Source of the DNA: an uncultured bacterium
GTDB lineage: Bacteria; Verrucomicrobiota; Lentisphaeria; Victivallales; UBA1829
DNA length: 64,000 nt
Assembly: GCA_902774245.1 (NCBI GenBank)
Contig: CACYHQ010000003.1
Location: 62,001-126,000, forward strand
Direction of reading: 5' to 3'
Both the position numbers and the translations under genes were made by a program. Numbering within the stretch: the first letter of the stretch is position 1; each line of letters starts with the position of its first letter. This document shows positions 30,110 to 39,222 of the stretch, in pieces. The notes below the pieces were generated by a model. That model was not told the DNA's origin, ran no database searches, and worked only from the letters and a program-made list of their open reading frames with translations.

Positions 30110-32251
30110 CTACATCGCGGCATCCTCCCCGGATTCGTCCTTATCAAGATGATGAACGTCCGTCAGAACGCCGTCCAGACTATCCAGGATGGACGCGATA
30201 AACGGTTTGCGTTCGGTCTCGCGGCGCAGAGCTTCCGCATCTTCTTTCTGCTTGCGTTGCGCGGGCGTGACCAGCCCGGGGCGGCGTTCGATGCTCAGAT
30301 ACGCGCCCGGACGCTCCGCGATGGCCGCGAGCCTCATGTCGAGTAGAGGCTTCTCGCGCGAGATCAGGATGGATTCGCCCGCGGAGTACACGGAATCGAA
30401 CGCGACCTGAAGGCACGGGCCGTTGAACGAGATCACCTTTCCGGCGAGCATGGCCTGGGCGAGCGTCTTCTTGCAGAGCGTTTCGCGGACGTCGAAGATC
30501 AGTTTTTCCCAGACGACCGGGCCGGAGATCTCTTCGACCTCGGCGTCGGCGTCTTTTTGAGCAGGCGCGGCCTCGGCGCGACGGCGCGTGCGAGGCGCTT
30601 TGACCCGGACGGCGTTTTCTTCCTCGGGCGGACGCTCAATGACCGGTTCGGAGATGACCTCGGTCTGAGGTCCTTCCTTGAATTCGGCGACCGGTTCGGA
30701 GATGACCTCGACCTGCGGTTCCGGCGCGGGTTCTTCTTTTGCCTCAGGTTGAGGCGCAGGGGCAGGTTCTTCTTTTGCCTCAGCCTGCGGTTCCGGCGCA
30801 GAAACTTGTTTCGCCTCAATCTGAGATTCCGGCGCGGGCTCTTCCTTCGCCTCGGTCTGAGGTGCGGGAACAGGCGTTACCGGCGGTGCGGCGGGGGTGC
30901 TGTCAGCGGACGTTTTTTTTTCCGTTTCGAGCATGGCCTGAGCTTGCGGTACGGGTTGCGGCTCAGGCTGTTTCCCGATCTCGCTCACTGGGACGGCCGG
31001 AATGGACGGCACGGCGAACTGCGAGCCGGGGGCGGTGAACGCCTGCCCGGCGGGGAGTTCGTACAGCGGAACGACGGATTCGAGGGGGGCGAGCTCGCCC
31101 TTCGAACGGATTTGATTGAGGCGTGCGATGAGGTCGGCGATCTGCGGCGAGTGGGCGATGCGCATGGCCTTCAGAAGGATGGATTCGAGGAAGACCTGCT
31201 TGTTGATTGCGTCGCGGAGCAGATAGCCCGCGCCGGAGATGCTTTCGAGGAGACGCTGCACCGAGGCAGGCGCGACGGTCGCGGCGATGCGCCGGAACGC
31301 TTCGATCTTCTCCGGCGTTTCGTCGAGCACGGAGGCGGTGTTGTCGCCGAGGATGCGGCTGAGGAGGATCCCGCGGAGCCAGGAGATGATTTCCTCGAAG
31401 AGCGTTTCGAGGTTCTTTCCCTGGTCGGCGAAATCGTGGATGTCGCGGATGACGGCGGCGCGGTCGTTGTGCGTGATGGAATTCAGGAGCGCCTCCATTT
31501 CCCTTGGCGCGGTGAGGCCGAAGAGGTTGAGCGCCTGATCCTCGGTGATGCCGGATTCGTCGCCGCCGAAGAAGGAAATGAGCTGATCAAGCAGGGACTG
31601 GGCGTCGCGCATGCCGCCGTCGGCAGCCTGGGCGATGACGTTGATCGCGTCGTTGGATATTTTGACGTTTTCGGCGTCGGCGATCATTTTGAGGCGTGCG
31701 GCGATTGCCGTAGTCTGGATGCGGCGGAGGTCGAACCGCTGGCAGCGGGAAATGACCGTGGGAAGGACTTTGTTGACTTCGGTCGTGGCGAAGATGAACT
31801 TGGCGTGGGCGGGCGGTTCCTCAATGGTCTTGAGGAGGGCGTTCCACGCGCTCTTGGAGAGCATGTGCACTTCGTCGATGATGTAGATCTTGTACCTGGA
31901 GCGGATGGGGAGGTGCTGGACGTCCTCGCAGAGTTCGCGCGCCTTTTCGACCTGGGTGTGCGTGGCGGCGTCGATCTCGATCACGTCCACGTTGGTCTCG
32001 TCGGCGATGGACCGACAGGACTCGCATTCGCAGCACGGTTCGCCGTCCTGCGGATTTTCGCAGTTCAGCGCCTTGGCGAAGATGCGCGCCGTGGTGGTCT
32101 TTCCGATGCCGCGCGGCCCGACGAAGAGGTACGCGTGGGCGATTCGGCCGGACTTCACGGCGTTTTTGAGCGTGCGCGCGATATGTTCCTGTCCGACCAT
32201 GTCGGAGAAGCGCTGCGGACGCCATTTTCTGGCGATTACCTGGTAAGACAT
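30110..32251 (-). CDS. dnaX: DNA polymerase III subunits tau/gamma
   Basis: 713 residues. AAA+ clamp-loader features: WRPQRFSDMVGQEHI, Walker A GPRGIGKTTTA at 45-55, zinc-binding Cys64/73/76/79, Walker B IIDEVHMLS, and sensor 1 FATTEVNKV. A linker of about 100 residues has Glu-Pro-Ala and AEAKEEPAP-type repeats, followed by the tau C-terminal domain. Codons 444-447 contain A9 on the coding strand; a -1 slip gives three more codons and a stop, making a 449-residue gamma form (see the slippery site). It loads the beta clamp and links polymerase to helicase. It starts 37 bases after the phosphofructokinase stop, so the two are probably co-transcribed. Confidence 0.95.
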   Translation of the reverse strand: MSYQVIARKWRPQRFSDMVGQEHIARTLKNAVKSGRIAHAYLFVGPRGIGKTTTARIFAKALNCENPQDGEPCCECESCRSIADETNVDVIEIDAATHTQVEKARELCEDVQHLPIRSRYKIYIIDEVHMLSKSAWNALLKTIEEPPAHAKFIFATTEVNKVLPTVISRCQRFDLRRIQTTAIAARLKMIADAENVKISNDAINVIAQAADGGMRDAQSLLDQLISFFGGDESGITEDQALNLFGLTAPREMEALLNSITHNDRAAVIRDIHDFADQGKNLETLFEEIISWLRGILLSRILGDNTASVLDETPEKIEAFRRIAATVAPASVQRLLESISGAGYLLRDAINKQVFLESILLKAMRIAHSPQIADLIARLNQIRSKGELAPLESVVPLYELPAGQAFTAPGSQFAVPSIPAVPVSEIGKQPEPQPVPQAQAMLETEKKTSADSTPAAPPVTPVPAPQTEAKEEPAPESQIEAKQVSAPEPQAEAKEEPAPAPQPEAKEEPAPEPQVEVISEPVAEFKEGPQTEVISEPVIERPPEEENAVRVKAPRTRRRAEAAPAQKDADAEVEEISGPVVWEKLIFDVRETLCKKTLAQAMLAGKVISFNGPCLQVAFDSVYSAGESILISREKPLLDMRLAAIAERPGAYLSIERRPGLVTPAQRKQKEDAEALRRETERKPFIASILDSLDGVLTDVHHLDKDESGEDAAM
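30913..30921 (-). promoter_or_regulatory. A9 slippage site in dnaX
   Basis: Nine A residues on the coding strand within GAA AAA AAA ACG. A -1 shift, or transcripts with one extra A, reads AAC GTC CGC TGA and ends the protein after residue 449, close to the size of gamma in E. coli and Thermus. A9 runs cause transcriptional slippage in Thermus dnaX. Confidence 0.6.
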
Positions 32252-32288
32252 AGCTGGTTTTCCTTCCGAAATGAGCGGCGAGCGGGAA

Positions 32289-33593
32289 TCACATGTGCCA
32301 GGTGTTGAGGCGGACTGCCTGCCACAGGGAGCCGACCGGATCGATCTTCTTGCGCTCCTTCACGGCCATAGGGATCGGTACGTGCGTGAAGGATTCGCTC
32401 CAGTGGCCGATGACGACGTCGGTGCGGCCGGCCATGGCCGCGTGGACGGCGTTCTGTGCGAGCATGAGGCAGAACACGGCATCGGTGCCGTTGGCCGCGC
32501 CGGCACGGATCTGGTAGGTCGGGTCGAAATACTTCACATTGACCTCGAGTCCGGCTTCCTTCGCCTGCTTTTTGATCTCGTCCCGGAGGAAGATGCCGAC
32601 GTTCTTGTTCAGCAGATTGCCGGACTTGTCATATTCGCGTTCGCCGGGGATGAGCTCCTGTCCGGCGCCCTCGGCCACGATGATGACGGCGTGATGGCGG
32701 CGGCGGATGCGTTCGAAGAGATGCGGCATGAACGGATGATCGCCGTCGTTGAGCGTGAACTTGACCTCGGGGACGAGGCAGAAGTTGATGTGGGTGTTGG
32801 CGAGCGTGGCGTAGGCGGCGATGAATCCGCTGTCGCGGCCCATCACGTGAATCAGGCCGATGCCGTTGTACGCGCCTTTCGCCTCGTTGTGTGCGGCCGT
32901 GATGATCGGGTTCGTGGCATATACGGCGGTCTCGAATCCGAACGTGCGGTCCATGAAGCAGATGTCGTTGTCGATCGTCTTCGGGATGCCGATCACGCTG
33001 ATCTTGAGGTTGCGCTTCTTCGCGGCCTCGGCGATGGCGTGGGCGCTGCGGAGCGTACCGTCGCCGCCGATGCAGAAGAGCATGTTGATGTCCATGCGGA
33101 CGAGCGTTTCCAGCATCTTTTCCGGGTCCTGCGCGCCGCGCGAGGAGCCAAGGATGGTGCCGCCTGTCTCGTGGATGTTGTCGACCGTGTCCTCGTTGAG
33201 GATGACGGGCTGGTAGCCCAGGTCGGAATTGAGGCCGGCGTAGCCGTAGGGGATGCCGTAGACCAGCGGCACGCCGTATGTCTGGCGCAGAGTCAGCGTG
33301 AGGCCCTTGATCACGTCGTTCAGGCCGGGGCAGAGTCCGCCCGCCGTGAGGATGGCGGCTTTGCTCCAGCGCGGATCGTGGAAGATCATTTCGCGGATGC
33401 CGGCGCGTTCGAAGACCGGCACGCAGCCGTTCATCTCCTTTGTGTGTTCGAGCAGGAACGTATAGTCGCGGTCGAGCAGGATCGCTTCGTCGTCGGAATG
33501 GAAATGGACCGGGCTGTTGACGAGCGGAGACTTGATCTGGCATTCACCGAGTTTGCTGACTTCGAAAAATTTGGGGCTAACGGACGCTGGCAT
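32289..33593 (-). CDS. pfkA: 6-phosphofructokinase, plant/trypanosome-like form
   Basis: 434 residues from the ATG at 33593, which has GAAGGATC upstream; a start 36 bases earlier is possible. The PFK fold motifs are TAGGLCPGLNDVI, GSSRGAQDP, GGDGTLRSAH at 176-185, PKTIDNDICFM at 204-214 and MGRDSGFIA. GGDG (Gly, not Asp, at the second position) suggests ATP as the phosphate donor, while PKTIDND is the form shared with pyrophosphate enzymes, the mix found in the long ATP-dependent clade (trypanosomes, spirochaetes). It phosphorylates fructose 6-phosphate in glycolysis. The donor needs a test. Confidence 0.88.
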   Translation of the reverse strand: MPASVSPKFFEVSKLGECQIKSPLVNSPVHFHSDDEAILLDRDYTFLLEHTKEMNGCVPVFERAGIREMIFHDPRWSKAAILTAGGLCPGLNDVIKGLTLTLRQTYGVPLVYGIPYGYAGLNSDLGYQPVILNEDTVDNIHETGGTILGSSRGAQDPEKMLETLVRMDINMLFCIGGDGTLRSAHAIAEAAKKRNLKISVIGIPKTIDNDICFMDRTFGFETAVYATNPIITAAHNEAKGAYNGIGLIHVMGRDSGFIAAYATLANTHINFCLVPEVKFTLNDGDHPFMPHLFERIRRRHHAVIIVAEGAGQELIPGEREYDKSGNLLNKNVGIFLRDEIKKQAKEAGLEVNVKYFDPTYQIRAGAANGTDAVFCLMLAQNAVHAAMAGRTDVVIGHWSESFTHVPIPMAVKERKKIDPVGSLWQAVRLNTWHM

Positions 33594-33646
33594 GGGGTAT
33601 GATCCTTCTATGATGGTGTATCGGTGCAATTTTAAATTTAAGAGAG

Positions 33647-33675
33647 AATATATACCCGTTTTGAATGCTTTTCAA
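33647..33675 (-). promoter_or_regulatory. Promoter of pfkA-dnaX
   Basis: Reverse strand TTGAAA, 17 bases, TATATT, about 55 bases before the chosen pfkA start. Confidence 0.7.
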
Positions 33676-33749
33676 GGCATTTTCCCGAAAAAAACATGTT
33701 TTGACGTTCCGGATCCGCTTCTCTTTTTCGGGATAATTGCGGACACGGT

Positions 33750-33778
33750 TTGATTTCTTCCGAAACTGGTAGTACATT
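33750..33778 (+). promoter_or_regulatory. Promoter of the lipoprotein gene
   Basis: TTGATT, 17 bases, TACATT, 48 bases before the start codon; divergent from the pfkA promoter. Confidence 0.65.
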
Positions 33779-33826
33779 ATACAGACTTATACTGACGAAC
33801 TCATTTTTTTCAGGAAAGGTGAAACC

Positions 33827-34348
33827 ATGTTCAGATCCCGCACCGCAAAACTGGCCGCATATCTTCTGTTTTCCGCTGTCCTCCTGTCCGTGCTCCCCGG
33901 ATGCACCAAGCGCCTTGATACCTCGAACGAGGATAAATACTACAAGTCGCTGACGGAGGTCATGGCTTCCCTGCCGCCCTCAAAACACCGCGAGTTCGAC
34001 GAAGGCATGTCCATGATCTGGTTCTACTCCGAATCCGACGCTGCCACCAACGCCTTGATCGACGGCAAGTCCGGCAAGGAATTGCTGGCTCTCATGGAAG
34101 AGATGAAGGCGTCTCTTCCGAAGCTCGACGCATCCTCGAAAGAAGCGTACGAAAGCTCACTCGCCAAAATGAAGGCCGGACTTCCCGCGTCCAAGGTCAC
34201 TTCCTTCAACGAATGGCTGAAGGAAATGCCCGCGTACCGCAAAGGCAATGCAAAGATCGAATCCCTGGACGGCATGACTTTCCAGAAAATCGTTGAGAAC
34301 CGCGATTTCGTCAACAGCCAGAACCCCGGCGTCCAGCAGCAACAGTAA
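33827..34348 (+). CDS. Small lipoprotein, DUF6694-like
   Basis: 173 residues. A signal peptide ends in a lipobox (VLPGC, Cys26), so the mature protein is lipid-anchored. The rest is helical and charged, with LDTSNEDKYYKSLTEVMASL followed by an IDGKSGKELLALMEEM segment; this order (xLDxSxExxxxSL, then NGKTxxEIIA-like) matches the DUF6694 lipoprotein family as I remember it. Two similar halves (MASLPPSK, MKAGLPASK) suggest an internal repeat. Function unknown. It has its own promoter and terminator. Confidence 0.7.
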   Translation: MFRSRTAKLAAYLLFSAVLLSVLPGCTKRLDTSNEDKYYKSLTEVMASLPPSKHREFDEGMSMIWFYSESDAATNALIDGKSGKELLALMEEMKASLPKLDASSKEAYESSLAKMKAGLPASKVTSFNEWLKEMPAYRKGNAKIESLDGMTFQKIVENRDFVNSQNPGVQQQQ

Positions 34349-34382
34349 GTTCGTTTCATCCGAATAAAGATTTTGTTTTTCG

Positions 34383-34415
34383 GGACTCACGGCATCAACC
34401 GTGGGTCCTTTTTTT
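34383..34415 (+). terminator. Terminator after the lipoprotein gene
   Basis: GGACTCACGG (34383-34392) pairs with CCGTGGGTCC (34399-34408) with one G-T pair, followed by seven T residues. Confidence 0.85.
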
Positions 34416-34471
34416 CAGGAATATTCCAACGGTTTTTTACAAGAAAACCCGAATAATCTTGTAGTCTTACC

Positions 34472-34500
34472 TTGATTTCAACTTCTAAAGGATGTATATT
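34472..34500 (+). promoter_or_regulatory. Promoter of glmM
   Basis: TTGATT, 17 bases, TATATT, 71 bases before the glmM start. Confidence 0.7.
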
Positions 34501-34571
34501 TATTTAATCGTTATTTCTTTGCGGCATCAAGCCGCTTCAACAAGCCAATTCTGGAAAGGCCGAAAACTCTT

Positions 34572-35912
34572 ATGGAAAGAAAGCTCTTTGGAACCGACGG
34601 AATTCGTGGACAGGCTAACTCCCACCCCGTAACCCCGGAAATCGCCCTTAACCTCGGCAAAGCCCTTGGTAAGATCTACGTGAACAGCCAGCACGGCGGC
34701 ACCGCCGTCATCGGCAAGGATACGCGCCTCTCCGGGTACATGCTCGAAACCGCGCTCACCGCCGGTATGGTCAGCACCGGGATGAGAGTTTTTCAGACAG
34801 GCCCCATGCCGACTCCGGCCATTGCCCACCTCGTACGTTCCATGAACGCTTCCTGCGGCGTTATGATCACGGCCTCCCACAACCCTGCCAAAGACAACGG
34901 CATCAAGGTCTTCGGCGGCGACGGCTTCAAACTCCCCGATGAAGAGGAAGCTCACATCGAAGAGATCATGGCAGGCAGCATCAACGGCGTTGCCGGTGAC
35001 AAGATTGGCAAGGCGATTCGTCTCGACGACGCCCGCGGCCGTTACATCGAATTCGCCAAGCAGACCATTGGCAATATCAGCCTTCGCGGACTGCGCGTGG
35101 TGCTCGACTGCGCCAACGGCGCCGCCTACGAGATCGCCCCGACCATTCTGCGCGAACTCGGCGCCGAGGTCATCGCCGACTCCGTCTCTCCCGACGGCAT
35201 CAACATCAACTACAACTGCGGCGCCACCCATCCCGAACGCATCTGCCGTCTCGTGCGCGAATACCGCGCCGACGTCGGCATCACGCTCGACGGCGATGCC
35301 GACCGCGTGATCTTCAGCGACTGCCACGGCAACGAAGTGAACGGCGACCGCATCATCGGTCTCTGCGCCCTCGACATGAAGGCGCGCAAACGCCTCCCGA
35401 ACGACACCATCGCCGTTACCTGCATGAGCAACCTCGGCCTCGTGGACGCCATGAAGAAGGCCGGCATCAAGACTGAAATCACGGCTGTCGGCGACCGCTA
35501 CGTCATCGAACGGATGCAGGAAAAGGGCATCTACCTGGGCGGCGAACAGTCCGGCCACCTGATCTTCCTCGACTACGCCACCACCGGCGACGGCATCGTC
35601 TCCGCGCTCCACGTCCTCAAGCTCATGAAGCAACAGAACAAGCAGCTCCACGAGCTTACCGGATTCATGGAGGAATACCCGCAGAAGCTCGGCGGACTCA
35701 ACGTCAAGCAGAAACCCCCGCTGGCCGAGATCCCCGGCTACACCGACCTCGTCGCGAAAGCCGACAAGGAATTCGCCGATACCGGCCGCACCGTGATCCG
35801 CTACTCCGGCACCGAGAACAAGGTCCGCATTCTCGTCGAGGCCAAGGACGAAGCCCTCGCCCAGAAGTGGTATGACGAGTTCAGCGAGTTCTTGAAGAAG
35901 GCTCTCTGCTGA
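34572..35912 (+). CDS. glmM: Phosphoglucosamine mutase
   Basis: 446 residues. LFGTDGIRGQAN at the N-terminus, the phosphoserine loop TASHNPAKDNGIK with Ser102 (the same number as E. coli GlmM), the metal loop DGDADRV, the sugar-binding GGEQSGH and the phosphate-binding RYSGTENKVRI at the end are all present. It converts glucosamine 6-phosphate to glucosamine 1-phosphate, feeding UDP-GlcNAc for peptidoglycan and lipopolysaccharide. glmS, which makes its substrate, follows 234 bases later, so the two consecutive steps sit side by side. Confidence 0.96.
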   Translation: MERKLFGTDGIRGQANSHPVTPEIALNLGKALGKIYVNSQHGGTAVIGKDTRLSGYMLETALTAGMVSTGMRVFQTGPMPTPAIAHLVRSMNASCGVMITASHNPAKDNGIKVFGGDGFKLPDEEEAHIEEIMAGSINGVAGDKIGKAIRLDDARGRYIEFAKQTIGNISLRGLRVVLDCANGAAYEIAPTILRELGAEVIADSVSPDGININYNCGATHPERICRLVREYRADVGITLDGDADRVIFSDCHGNEVNGDRIIGLCALDMKARKRLPNDTIAVTCMSNLGLVDAMKKAGIKTEITAVGDRYVIERMQEKGIYLGGEQSGHLIFLDYATTGDGIVSALHVLKLMKQQNKQLHELTGFMEEYPQKLGGLNVKQKPPLAEIPGYTDLVAKADKEFADTGRTVIRYSGTENKVRILVEAKDEALAQKWYDEFSEFLKKALC

Positions 35913-36146
35913 TCTTCCCCCCGTACCGAATGCGGCTCCCGGGGCAATCCGCTTCCCGCCGCTATCCTGCCCCCTTTCCCGAAACGGAAAGGGGCGCACG
36001 GGACCGGCGACTGAATTCGGAACCATCCTCCCGCCGCATTCCGGGGAATTCTTCGTGCCATTTCCCGGCCGTTTTCCCCGGCATCTGCACCTCCCCGGGC
36101 CACATTCTCCACCTCAAATCTGCATGAACCACGGAGAAACTGAATT
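35913..36146 (+). other. Gap between glmM and glmS with a hairpin
   Basis: No gene is seen in these 234 bases. A perfect 9-bp stem CCCCTTTCC/GGAAAGGGG (35971-35979, 35986-35994) has no T-run, so it is at best a Rho-assisted or processing site. I see no glmS ribozyme core and no clear promoter, so glmS may be read from the glmM promoter. Confidence 0.5.
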
Positions 36147-37973
36147 ATGTGCGGAATTGTAGGATACACCGGGCCGAAGCCCGCGTTCGCTTTTCTCATC
36201 GATGGCCTTAAACGTCTGGAATACCGCGGATACGATTCCGCCGGGATCAGCCTCCTGAACGGCGATTCCGTCCTGACCGTCAAATCCATCGGCAAAGTCG
36301 TCAACCTGGAGGCGAAACGCCCCTCGGGCGAGAAGAAAATGCATACCGGCATCGCCCATACCCGCTGGGCCACGCACGGCATCCCCAGTGAACGCAACGC
36401 CCATCCCCACACCGATGAAAAGGGCCAGTTTGCGGTCGTTCACAACGGCATTATCGAGAACCATGTTGACCTGCGGAAGCGTCTCGAAGCCGCCGGACAC
36501 AAGTTCGCGTCCGACACGGACAGCGAAGTCATCCCGCACCTGATTGAGGAGTTCTACAACGGCGACCTGGCCGAAGCCGTCGCCGCCGCCCTCCGCCAGA
36601 TTTCCGGCACCTACGGCATCGCGGTCATCTCCGCCAAGCATCCGGATACCATCATCACCGCCCGCCTTGGCAGTCCCATCGTGGTCGGTCTCGGCAAGGA
36701 CGCCAACATGGTCGCCAGCGACGTTACCGCCCTCGTGACCTATACCCGTGATGTCATTTACCTGAACGACGGCGAAATGGCCATCCTCACGCCCTCCAAG
36801 GTCGAACTCCGTACCCTCGCGAACGTCCCGGTCCAGCGCCAGGCGTCGCAGGTCTCCTGGGAGATCTCCGCGGACGGCAAGGGCTCCTACGACCACTACA
36901 TGCTCAAGGAAATCTACGAGCAGCCCGAATCCGTCGAAAACTCCATCCGCGGCCGCCTGAACTTCAAGGCCGCAAACGCCGTCCTTTCCGGCCTCAACCT
37001 CACTCCGCGCGAGATGGCGCAGATCAACCGCATCGTCGTCGCCGCATGCGGCAGCAGTTTCCACGCCGGACTCGTCGGGTCCTACTACTTCGAGGACATT
37101 TCCGGCATCCCGGCGTCCGTCGAACAGGCCGCCGAGTTCCGTTACCGCAACCCGATCATCGAACCGAATACGCTCGTGCTGCCGATCAGCCAGTCCGGCG
37201 AGACCGCTGACACGCTGGCCGCCGTTCGCGAGGCCGTGAACAAAGGCGCGATCGTCGCCTCGCTCTGCAACGTCGTCGGGTCCACCATAGCCCGCGAGAG
37301 CGGACGCGGCATCTACCTGCACGCCGGTCCCGAAATCAGCGTGGCGTCCACCAAGGCGTTCACCTGCCAGGTGACCGTTCTGCTCATGCTCGCGCTTCTC
37401 CTCGGACGCAATCGCCGTCTCAATCATGAATGGGGAGAAATCCTCGTCCGCGAAATTGAGGCCATTCCGGACCTCCTTCGCGAGGTGCTGAAGCAGGCTC
37501 CACGCATCGAGCAGATTGCCAAGGCCACGGCGCATGCCAACGACCTGTTCTATATCGGACGCGGCTGCCTCTATCCCGCCGCCCTCGAAGGCGCGCTCAA
37601 GCTCAAGGAAATCAGCTACGTCCACGCCGAAGGCTACCACGCCGCCGAGCTCAAACACGGACCCATCGCCCTGCTCGAACCCTCCGTCCCCGTCGTTGCT
37701 CTCTGCAACGATATCCCCGGCAAGGACAAGATGCTCGGCAACATCCAGGAATGCTGCGCCCGCAAGGCCCCGATCATCGCAGTCGTCTCCGGCGACGACG
37801 TCTGTTGCGACAAGTTCACCGACAGTATCATCCGCGTCCCGAAGAGCTCGCGCTTCGTCGCTCCGATCACCACGGTCGTCGCGCTCCAGATTTTTGCGTA
37901 TTACTTCGCCCGTGAACGCGGCTGCGAGATCGACCAGCCCCGCAACCTTGCGAAGAGTGTTACGGTCGAGTGA
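36147..37973 (+). CDS. glmS: Glutamine-fructose-6-phosphate aminotransferase
   Basis: 608 residues. MCGIVGYTG puts the catalytic Cys directly after Met; HTRWATHG follows in the glutaminase domain (about 1-240). Two SIS sugar-isomerase domains include ACGSSFHAG, PISQSGETADT and SVASTKAF, and the C-terminus LAKSVTVE is the standard ending. The enzyme makes glucosamine 6-phosphate, the entry point to amino-sugar synthesis. CACGGAGAAAC precedes the ATG. The last bases overlap the next gene. Confidence 0.97.
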   Translation: MCGIVGYTGPKPAFAFLIDGLKRLEYRGYDSAGISLLNGDSVLTVKSIGKVVNLEAKRPSGEKKMHTGIAHTRWATHGIPSERNAHPHTDEKGQFAVVHNGIIENHVDLRKRLEAAGHKFASDTDSEVIPHLIEEFYNGDLAEAVAAALRQISGTYGIAVISAKHPDTIITARLGSPIVVGLGKDANMVASDVTALVTYTRDVIYLNDGEMAILTPSKVELRTLANVPVQRQASQVSWEISADGKGSYDHYMLKEIYEQPESVENSIRGRLNFKAANAVLSGLNLTPREMAQINRIVVAACGSSFHAGLVGSYYFEDISGIPASVEQAAEFRYRNPIIEPNTLVLPISQSGETADTLAAVREAVNKGAIVASLCNVVGSTIARESGRGIYLHAGPEISVASTKAFTCQVTVLLMLALLLGRNRRLNHEWGEILVREIEAIPDLLREVLKQAPRIEQIAKATAHANDLFYIGRGCLYPAALEGALKLKEISYVHAEGYHAAELKHGPIALLEPSVPVVALCNDIPGKDKMLGNIQECCARKAPIIAVVSGDDVCCDKFTDSIIRVPKSSRFVAPITTVVALQIFAYYFARERGCEIDQPRNLAKSVTVE

Positions 37974-38833
37974 CGCTCATGGCTGCCGCAGATTCCTCAT
38001 TGCTCATCAAACCGGGTTCGCCGCCGCCCTCGCTGGCGGGGATCCGGTGCGTGATGATGGACCTCGACGGCACGATCTACGAGGGTGATGCGCTGTACCC
38101 GACTTCCCTGCCGTTCTTCGATGCGCTTACCCGGCATGGCATCGCCTGGGGATTCGTCACCAACAACACTTCGCGGAGCATTGATTCCTACGTCGATCGT
38201 CTCCGCGGCATGGGCGTCCCGCTCTCCGGACGCGACCAGATCGTTACGCCGGTCCTGAGCGTCGTCGATGCCCTCCGCACGGAGTTCCCCGCGTTCAAAC
38301 GCCTCTTCCTGCTCGGTACGGAGGATTTCCAGAACGAGATGCGGTCTTTCGGTTTTGAAGAGACCGCCGATTCGCCGGACGACCGTCCCGATGCCGTCAT
38401 CACGGCCTTTGACAAGACATTGAGCTACGACCGCCTCTGCCGCGCCGCATGGTGGATCAGAAACGGCGTCCCGTGGTTCGCCACGCATCCTGATGTGTTC
38501 TGTCCCACTACGGAACGCACCTGGCTCGTGGACTGCGGCGCGATCACGATGTGCCTGGAAACCGCCACCGGCATCCGTTGTCAGCGCGTTTTCGGCAAGC
38601 CCAATCCGGATATGCTCAGGGTGATGATGAAACGCCTAAGTCTGCGGCCCTCCGAACTTCTTATGGCGGGCGACCGCGAGCACACCGACATCGAATCCGG
38701 CATCCGTGCCGGAGCGCGGACTCTGCGCATTTCCACGGGCGTCGGCGGCGGTACGGCGGAGACCCGTGCGGACTACTGCTGCGCCGACCTCGGCGTCTTC
38801 CATCGGGCACTCTTCCCCGAAGACGCCGTCTGA
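37970..38833 (+). CDS. HAD-IIA family phosphatase (NagD-like)
   Basis: 287 residues from GTG at 37970 (GTGA overlap with the glmS stop); an ATG at 37979 is equally possible as no ribosome site is clear. The HAD motifs are MMDLDGTIYEGD, with nucleophile Asp in DLDGT, FVTNNTSRS (motif II) and MAGDREHTDIESGIRAG (motif IV); the cap type and the VTNN motif indicate the NagD/4-nitrophenylphosphatase branch. It may dephosphorylate sugar or nucleotide phosphates. Coupling to glmS hints at a role in amino-sugar phosphate balance (inference). Confidence 0.85.
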   Translation: MTLMAAADSSLLIKPGSPPPSLAGIRCVMMDLDGTIYEGDALYPTSLPFFDALTRHGIAWGFVTNNTSRSIDSYVDRLRGMGVPLSGRDQIVTPVLSVVDALRTEFPAFKRLFLLGTEDFQNEMRSFGFEETADSPDDRPDAVITAFDKTLSYDRLCRAAWWIRNGVPWFATHPDVFCPTTERTWLVDCGAITMCLETATGIRCQRVFGKPNPDMLRVMMKRLSLRPSELLMAGDREHTDIESGIRAGARTLRISTGVGGGTAETRADYCCADLGVFHRALFPEDAV

Positions 38834-39113
38834 TTCCATCTTGCCCTTTCTCTTGCCTTTGCCGCCGTTTCATTGTCGTTTTCATACGATGTAAAACGTT
38901 TTGTTCCGCTGCATCGTTTCATCATCCGGAAAATTGAAATATTTTCGATATGATTATGACCGTGTTTTTTCGTGTCAAAAACGGCATATATGATGGATGC
39001 CCTTTCGAAAGCGGAAAACGCCGTTTTGGAATAATTTTTACGAAAAATGATTTAAAAACGAAAGAAAATGTTAAAAAACAGGACTATTTTTCTCAAAAAA
39101 TGATGTTTCGCGC
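38834..39113 (+). other. AT-rich gap between phosphatase gene and secG
   Basis: 280 bases without a convincing gene on either strand. It is markedly more AT-rich than the flanks, with many A- and T-runs, and leads into the secG promoter. I see no clear terminator hairpin. Confidence 0.5.
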
Positions 39114-39141
39114 TTGAAAACGGAAAAATGAGTGCTATGTT
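39114..39141 (+). promoter_or_regulatory. Promoter of secG
   Basis: TTGAAA, 16 bases, TATGTT with TG-like extension (GTGC before the -10), 82 bases before the start codon. Confidence 0.65.
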
Positions 39142-39222
39142 TTAGAATTACCGATGCAGTCTTGTGTCCTGACGGGACGCTTCTCATCGACTTTTAACTC
39201 AAAAATGATAAAGGTATAGAAC

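Noticed and set aside
35913..36146. Possible glmS ribozyme upstream of glmS
   Set aside because: I see only one simple hairpin and no ribozyme core; that element is mainly known from Firmicutes.
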